A stretch of DNA of 64,000 nucleotides from Opisthocomus hoazin (Eukaryota; Chordata; Aves; Opisthocomiformes; Opisthocomidae). The stretch is taken from positions 15,907,896 through 15,971,895 of the forward strand of contig NC_134433.1 of the NCBI RefSeq assembly GCF_030867145.1, in the 5' to 3' direction. Within the stretch, counting starts at the first letter, position 1; each line of letters opens with the position of its first letter. The translations under genes were made by a program, and so were the position numbers. Of this stretch, positions 56,961 through 64,000 are shown in pieces. The notes under the pieces were generated by a model. That model saw only the letters and a program-made list of their open reading frames with translations, had not been told where the DNA came from and ran no database searches.

Positions 56961-59900
56961 CCATCGGAACGGATGCGATCCACCCGCCCTGACCCATGGG
57001 GACCCCAGCACGGGGACCCCCCCGAGGGCCGGAGCAGGGGACAAGGAGCCCGGCGTGTGACATGCCAGCACCGCCGCTTTCCCTTAGCAGCGCCGGGAGA
57101 CGCGAGCGGTGCTGCGGGGACGCGGGACTGCGGGGCGCGGGGGACCCCCGGGGCCGCGGAGGGCTGGGGGGTACCGGCAGGCTCTGCGCACCCTGCAGCC
57201 AGCTGCTGGGGGGCTTGCACGCTCCCGGTTCCTTCCTAACAGGTAACTGGGTGCCAGGGACGCCTTGAAGGCGACGGAGCATCGACCGCAGCGTGCTCTG
57301 GATCCCACCCCCAGCCAGGCAGCCCGGCTCCCTCCGAGCCCTCTGCTCTCAGAAGTCAACTGGGAAACCCAAAGGGGCGCAGGGGGAGATCAATTAATTC
57401 ACCGTGTTTGCTTTCGGCGCTCCGATCCCTGCCGAAACGATCCCTGCCCCGCTTTGTGTATCCGCTGCTTACGATCGCCCAGAGAAAACAAGACACCAGA
57501 GCTGCTCAAAAGGACACAAGTGCCCACTTTCGGCACTGCAATTAGAAGATATTTTACAATAAATGTTTTGCAGCGGGCTTGCACGCTGCCCAGGAAAGCC
57601 CTGAGGATTCACACCAATTTCATGCTCTCTTATGCTCTGAACGAGCTAAAGCCAGTATTTGGAGTTCAATTTTTCACAGATAAATTTTTCTGCTTCCTGC
57701 ATCAATAGTTCCACTCCGAATCCTGAAGCAGCCTCGCAGGAGGGAAGATGGACACATCTGTTTTTAAATGCCTCGCCCTAAGGTCGCAGATTTAGCCGAG
57801 GGCTGGCTGCAAGCTACCGCCTTCTCCAGGGCACAGAGGGGTCTGGGCGAGGGGGGATTGAGGGGTGCCCCCCGCCCCGAGCAGCAGGGCTGGAGCCGGG
57901 CAGGCAGCGCACAGCCCCGCCGGGAGCCCGGGGTTTAGCAGCTCTGCCAGGGATTTGGGAACAAATCTGGCGAGAGCTACGCTGCCCGCGCAGGGCCAGG
58001 GGTCCCTGCCCTGCTCCATCTCCCGCTCCGGCGGGATCGCTCCCTCCTCAAATCACCGATTCCTCCCTTCGCCCCGCCTGAAGCCAGCTGCAAGGCAGCC
58101 AGGAGTGAGTGAAGAGCACAAGAACCAAGTTACAGCCCCTTCCTCCACTCCAGCTGCCAGGACTCCTCGCATGCAGCCCTGGCTTCTCTGTGAGAAGTCA
58201 CTGACTCATTCTGCAGACCCCAAATACCCCCAAAGGACACAAGACCCTCTAGAGCCAGCCAGACAACAGGAATCAAACCAAAAAGAAGTCACAAAGAACA
58301 CGAAATTCGTTCTTCTATCAAAGAATATCACGCAAAGAATTTTCTCTGCTCCTAACGGCTCAGGCACTGGGGGCACGGGAGGTCGTACGCCCAGACTTCA
58401 GCAAGAAGCACAGGGATTCAAAACCAGAATAAAACCAGAAGCCGAGATTCTCAAATCACCACCTGACTCCAGCACCAGACTTCAGAAAATCACCAGAATT
58501 ACGGGACACGCGTGGAGAATAAAACCAAAGCCACCACAAAGCCACCCCTAGCAAGCAAAACCCCTGCTCTCTGTCTCGGGGTGCCAGGAGCCTCCGCAGA
58601 CGCCGGCAGCGGGGCTGCGGCGCGGTCTGACGCGGGGCGTTTCGGAGGGCCCTGGGCCGACGGGACGGAGCTGGGAGGCTGCATCCCCCCCGCACTCTGC
58701 CGACGGCGCTCCCCAGCGCGCCCGACGCCGGTCGTTTAGGAGGTTCACTTGATCTCCCAGGAAAAAAGTGCCAAGTCTGGAACATAAAATCGTCTGCAAG
58801 TTGAGGGGGAACAGGAGCAGGGGAACCCGATACCCTCTTTTCAAAAAACGTTACCAGCTGCTTTGATCAGCGCAGCGAGGCTTGGCGAGGCTCACAGCTG
58901 TCATTTCAAATGGGCTCTCGCTTGCATTATTCTTTCCATTAGCCAGTGTTATCCTGTTTGTAGGATCTTTCGGCTTCATTTCAAAAGTATCAGAGACTCA
59001 GAATCACCAAGCAGAAGAGCCTGGTCGCTTTTTTTTCTTTTTTGAAGGCAGGCAGGCGTGGGTCCAATTTACTGGACAAAAATGTAGTCTTCCATGGTGA
59101 GCACGCACAAGGGAAAGCTCCATCCCAAAACAATCCCTTTACGTTCCAAACCTTCATCTCTCAGACTGCTCTGTCTCAGACTCCCCCTCCCTTTCCGTAA
59201 GAAAACAAGGACGAGAAAGAAAAAAATCTGCCACCACTTCAAGCTTTAGATTAACAACGAAATGCTCAATATTTAAAGAGTATATACCCAGAGAAACCCC
59301 ATTTCATCTAGAACTGATGGAAGATCATGATTCTACCACATCGCTCGCAACCCGTTACTGCGGTTTAGTGGCAATTAACTCTGGGATTTGATTGAAGACT
59401 CTACCAAAGCTCTCCCCAAGTCCGTCGGAAGCGAACGCGGAAGTAGCTACCAGCCCTGCTTGAAATGTCTCGTGTTACCCACCAGTGACCCCAGTTTGTC
59501 CGTCAGCAGTGGGGTAGGGCCGTCCAGGCAGCAGCAAACGGAGGGCACCGAGCAAGGCGCCGGGCAGACCGCCACGGAGATGGTGGAAAATTTCTTTCCC
59601 AAGCTATTGATCAAGTCTATTAACACTTCAGCATCTCCAAGCCCGCTCTGAGCCCTTTACCGTGACAGCCCCATTAAGCGTTTCCCTTTGTCTTTATACG
59701 CTGTGTTACACCAAGCTTATTAAAATCTATTTCACCAGGTCAGAAAATTAGCGAACTTCAGATCCAGCGCATCGCGCATCCCGGCAGCCTCATTAAGCAG
59801 CCCGCTGCGTTATTCAAGGCACACTCATCTGCTGCTTCAAATGTGCGGCGCGTGGCGAGATGCGGTGGGAGGCTCCTCCGCGCCAGACACCCGCGACGCG

Positions 59901-62900
59901 CTGCACACCGGACGCCTGTTTGCGGGCGGACGTTATTGCGAACAAACAGTTCTGCTTCGGAATTTCAACAAAACAATAAAACCCTACAGTTCATTTAAAA
60001 TTTGGCACTTCCACTTTACGTACAGTAAACGGCTCATTTTTCAGCTGTTTACCACTCTCAGGCCACGGTTTTTAAAATGAGAATGATGCACTTTTGCCCA
60101 GTAATTACTTTCTGCATCAGTGAGACAAAGCCCTGTTTGTCTCCAAATTATCATTCTGTGTCGTTTGGAGTGTAATAACCCCTCTGCAGTTATTTCACCG
60201 TACAGAAAACTGGGAATCTTCTCAAAGGCAAACAGTTTATTCTAAGAAAACTGTTCTAAATTACCTGAACCAAAACGCCAGAGCTGGTAGCTCATTTAAT
60301 TTATTGACTGTACTTAAAAACTGCTCCTACTCTGCAGCAGCTTCACGGCGTCCGCTGCACTTCTCCAACGTGTCCTGCGCAAACTGCACCTCCCACCACC
60401 CACCACTCGAACCCAGTATGTCATCTGGATTCTCCCTAATTTAGTAACTGGTGAAACACAGAGAATTATGAGCTTCAAGCGAACGCAGCTGATGTGGATG
60501 AAAGAGGATCTCAACCAAATCGCTTCCCAAAAGCAAGTATTTCTCTTCAATACTAAGTTGATGGCTCTGATGAAATCATTTCTCATTTTAAAGCCCAAAG
60601 CCAAACATTTACCATCGATTTTTAATAAGCAAGGTAAGTACAAAGGAAAGGATGACTGCAGGGGGAGGACCACCTGCGAGCTCCCTGCGCCCGCGCTGCC
60701 AGGCAGCGCAGCAGCTCCGGGCTGCGGTCACCTGCTGCCGCAGGAACCAGCGCAGGTTACACGGAGCAGCGCTCGGGCACCTATTTAAAGACCAGCAAAG
60801 TGGCGCTGATTTGCTTCAGGCCTCATTTCAGTTGCTTCGATGGTACAGAAAATGAGCTATTTGGTTAAACTGCTTGCTTAAATTTTTATGAATGACCTAA
60901 ACTATCTGGGTAAGTATTATTAAAAGACAGATCCTTGACGATGAACACAGGCATTAAAAGAACTCATGTCTGGAGGCTGAAGCTGGAAAAATTCAACGCA
61001 GAGAAGCAGTAACTAGGCAAAAGAGAAGGTAATTAATCAGAGGACAAGGTTATCAGAGGGTAGGAAATTCTCCGCAACCTACATGTTTCGAGGTGGCGAG
61101 CGAATGCCCCCCTCGGAGAGACAGCGCAGCTCACCGGGCACGGCAGCCGTCGCGGGCGGAATCGGGGAGCTTCCCACCGCCCAGCTGGGACCGCGCCGGG
61201 CACTCCGTGAGAGCAGAGGGCTGTGGTGCTGAGCCCGGACGCCCGGAGGGCATCGCTGCAGCAACGACGCATCGCTGCGCCGGGGCAAAGGACAGCTTGG
61301 AAGCTGCTTAATTCTCCGCCTGAAATCCCGCTACCGAGCGTGATCGAAAACCACTCACGTTTGAACATTTTTGTGCTGGAAGGAGGCTCATCTCTTCAAG
61401 TTCTTTGCAACCCCTAGCACCCAGGTTTACAGTTCAAAATTGTATCTACAGAGGCACAACAGCAGGCCAGCTCTCTCGCTCCGGCTACCTCGGACACGTC
61501 GAATTCCTTTCAGCAGAACTGGCGTTACCAGATCACGTTCTCCTTTCTATAGGGTTATCTGTGTTTTCTTCCATACGTGCCTGTTTGCGTTCTGCCTCTT
61601 TACTCTTGTGAATAATTATTCTCATCTCCCTTCCCTGCTGCTGCAGCTGTGGCCTGCTCGCAGCCGAAGCGATGGCTCGGGAGCTCTGCTGCTGCAGCAG
61701 CACCCCGAAATGCAGAGAGATCCTGAGACTGCCAGGTTTGGGGTGTTCTTCCCCTTTCTCTCCTCCCTGACTCTTGAAGATCACTCCGTTTCAGGGCAAC
61801 GAGCCTGAAGCTTTAAAGCCTGTCTCAAACTCCACGCACGGATCAGCGAGCAGCTGAGAACAGGACAGTCGGCATCTACGTTCGATGTTCAGGATGTTCC
61901 TACTGCTCAGGCAGTCACGCGAGGTACCAGCAGAGAAGAACCTCGCGGGGATCTGGGCAGTCGGGTCCTCAGCCAGACGTGCGGACGGGGAAACCTTCAG
62001 CGCAGCCTCTCCGGCGCAGGGGTGACGGGGCACGAGCTGGAACCGGCGGAAGCTGGGCCACCAGCTCAGGTCAACAGCTCATCTCTCAAAAACCTCACCT
62101 TAAATTCAATATCCAGGAGATTATTTCAAGGAGTGGGCAAAGGGGAGGTGCAAAAGGAACTTTGTGCAGTTCTCTGCAGCACTGAAAAAAAGCAACTCTT
62201 CTCAGGAAAAAGGTGCCCAAGAGGCAATGGTGCTCCAGCTCTGCTCGGATGCAGGGAGCAGCTCCAGACACCATTTTTCCCTGCGTCAAAACAAAAGCTA
62301 CTGTCATCTAAGCAGAACTTGAAGGAGTACCTTCTGGCTGGAAATTTATGGGCTCTGCTATATTAATTTCTCAGCTTGCTGTCTGCAGTTCCAGCTGCTC
62401 CTCACTCCAGGGATGCACCTGCAATGCGAACAGTCCTGCCCTCCGCCAGCAAAAGAAACCCAAAATCTTAATTTTAAAACAGGTCCAGTCTACAGTCTTT
62501 GTTTTCTCTGATGGAGGCTGAAACGGAGAGGTTTGAAGAGCGGTAATTAAGGTGGTTCTAGCAGATTTCAAATGCACTCTGTAAACGATCTTACGCCATG
62601 CAGACGCAGTAACGTGTTCTAGGTGGAAAAAAGCAAGCAGCGCAGGGATGAGGGGAGCAGATTTTAAACAGTCAAGAAAGGGTTAGACAAGGGAGCGAGA
62701 AACATCTCCAGCTTCGTGCCACATCTCTTACGGTTACGAGGTTTAACTAACTGAATAGACAATTTAAAATATATTTTGTACTTCCTCCTCCTATTTTGCA
62801 GCTGCCAGCAATTTCTCCTTCTTTCTTTATGTTAAGTTTGATCATTCAAGTATCATGACCAGACAAACTTTGCTCCCACTACTAAATATTCTACAAGTCT

Positions 62901-64000
62901 TAGACTTCACAGCGCTTTAAAAGACCGTTTGACAGCGTTGACTCTTACTGATGCCAACTTCGTTGCTCCCCACCGGTAAAGCAGCGACGCGTAGGCAGCA
63001 TCTCCACTTTCAGATCGCTTCACATCACCAGAGCAGACAGCTGGGTGCTCGCGTACACGGGAGCGTGGCTCGGGGTCGTCGAAGCACCGTGCACACCGCG
63101 CTGGGAGCCAGCCCTTGGCTGGTATCACCTGGCCACGTCCTCTGGGGGGGTTGGGTTTGGTTTGGCTGCGTCTGCTGCGCTGAGCGTGTCGGCTCCCCGG
63201 CCGTGCCAGCCGCGCGCAGGTGGCAGAGCCGCAGCTCCCCAGCAGGGCCACCGCTTCGCCCCGCCGCAGCCCGCTGCAGGGACCGGCCAGCTTCGCAGCG
63301 TGCCGAGGCCACGGACACGCTCTTCTCCTCGCTCCCACCACGCTCCCCTTAGCAGGGTACCGGGAGCGACGCAGCCCACAGCTCCCCAGTATCGCAGGGG
63401 GTCCTACAGAATGGAGACGAGACCTTCCTTACCTCACCTCCTTCTCTCAGACACTACGAAGAAACACCCTTAAGCATGACATTCTTACAACAATTACCCT
63501 TGTCTTTGGTACCAGCTCCTTTTCCTGAACCAGAAAATAACTATTAGCCCTGCCAGGCAAGCATCACAAATAACTTTCACAGAAGAACACCTTCCTGCCC
63601 AGAACCGGCGGCCGACAAGTGAACAGTCTGCAACCGGTATCAGGAAAGAAGCTAAATTAAGCTCTACAGAATAACAAAAATTTGGTGTAAAATGCTCTCA
63701 TAACAACAAAACCCATCAGTTCAGACTTTGAACTGATCCGCGTTGCATTTCCACAGCACCAGGCAATGCAGGAGCGCGACCCACGGCTGGGCTTCGCGGA
63801 CCGTGGAGCACCACTATTAATAAGCAAGTGCATTTCCCTGAGCTCTGAAAAGTTTCTGAAAATATTTGTTTTCCCCACCTCTTCCCACGTACAAAGGTTT
63901 TAATCAGCTTTAACAAACATGCAAGCAAACAAACCCTTAATTAAAAAGAAAAAAAAGAACTCAATTCCTGAGCTGAAGGCTTCTAAGTAACTTTGACGCT
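56961..64000 (-). other. MSI2 upstream intron continuing to the window edge
   Basis: CpG-rich just beyond the CR1 5' end (56,990-57,180) and again at 58,560-58,735 and 63,020-63,320. AT-rich, conserved-looking stretches at 59,660-60,120, 60,850-61,060 and 62,560-62,930. A loose CCAGA-rich patch lies at 58,380-58,500. No exon, RNA gene or further mobile element recognised. Confidence 0.45.
59660..60120. promoter_or_regulatory. Candidate intronic regulatory element (AT-rich island)
   Basis: Mostly AT-rich and repeat-free with TTAT/TAAA cores, interrupted by one GC-rich patch near 59,840-59,920. A possible conserved non-coding element by look only. Confidence 0.2.

Larger units (their letters stand above)
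26250..64000 (-). other. MSI2: MSI2 gene, 3' part (partial; continues beyond the right edge)
   Basis: Minus-strand gene for Musashi-2, a cytoplasmic RNA-binding protein with two RRMs that binds UAG-containing mRNAs and controls their translation and stability in stem and progenitor cells. Only the last coding exons, their introns and the 3'UTR are here. The identification rests on three separate exons whose translations ([40 protein letters not shown]...; GPLIATAFTNGYH) match the Musashi-2 C-terminal tail in order, with compatible phases (1, 1, 0) and GT/AG borders. The last 13 residues are shared with MSI1, but the SNPARPGG...[15 protein letters not shown] block is MSI2-specific as I remember the family. 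The preceding exon (RGLPYTMDAFMLG... in the family) and the RRM exons were looked for between 53,353 and 64,000 and not seen. The start at 26,250 is an estimated cleavage site. Confidence 0.95.

Noticed and set aside
53353..64000. The preceding MSI2 exon (RGLPYTMDAFMLG...YGYQFP)
   Set aside because: No matching peptide or splice-bounded segment was found by eye; it probably lies beyond the right edge.
1..64000. tRNA, rRNA, CRISPR arrays, prokaryotic operons
   Set aside because: None seen. The tandem arrays are contiguous minisatellites without unique spacers, and gene structure is spliced and vertebrate.

Overview
This is a gene-poor stretch of a bird genome. Two things point to a bird: four CR1 LINE tails of the avian/reptilian kind (13,340; 24,320; 34,680; 56,354), and the 3' end of a vertebrate Musashi gene set in GC-rich, repeat-poor introns. 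The species cannot be told from the sequence.

One protein-coding gene is recognisable: MSI2 (Musashi RNA-binding protein 2), on the minus strand and cut by the right edge. Its last three coding exons are at 53,290-53,352, 35,226-35,434 (internal alternative start at 35,380) and 33,202-33,243. Splice phases agree across all three. They spell the low-complexity C-terminal tail, ending GPLIATAFTNGYH. The RNA-binding domains lie upstream, outside the window. A second strong acceptor at 30,974 opens a terminal exon of about 4.7 kb, which runs to an AATAAA at 26,277-26,272 (minus strand) and is almost all 3'UTR.

Layout: 1-26,250 is intergenic sequence downstream of MSI2. It alternates GC/CpG-rich and AT-rich blocks and carries two minisatellites (16,464-16,712 and 22,455-22,893), a 64-bp tandem duplication and two CR1 tails. 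26,250-30,974 is the long 3'UTR. 30,975-53,289 holds the last introns with the coding exons. 53,353-64,000 is the next intron upstream, with one well-preserved CR1 copy. No tRNA, rRNA, CRISPR array or second protein gene was found.

The most interesting signals concern how MSI2 might be processed. They are a 6-nt-periodic run of GUAG (Musashi-type) motifs in the gene's own pre-mRNA (49,381-49,417), an in-frame alternative donor adding 15 residues (53,245), a 54-nt alternative acceptor with several (U)GCAUG motifs around it (35,212-35,814), and two competing 3' ends. All are sequence-level predictions. Splice sites were chosen by eye from GT/AG context and by comparison with the Musashi-2 protein as I remember it.
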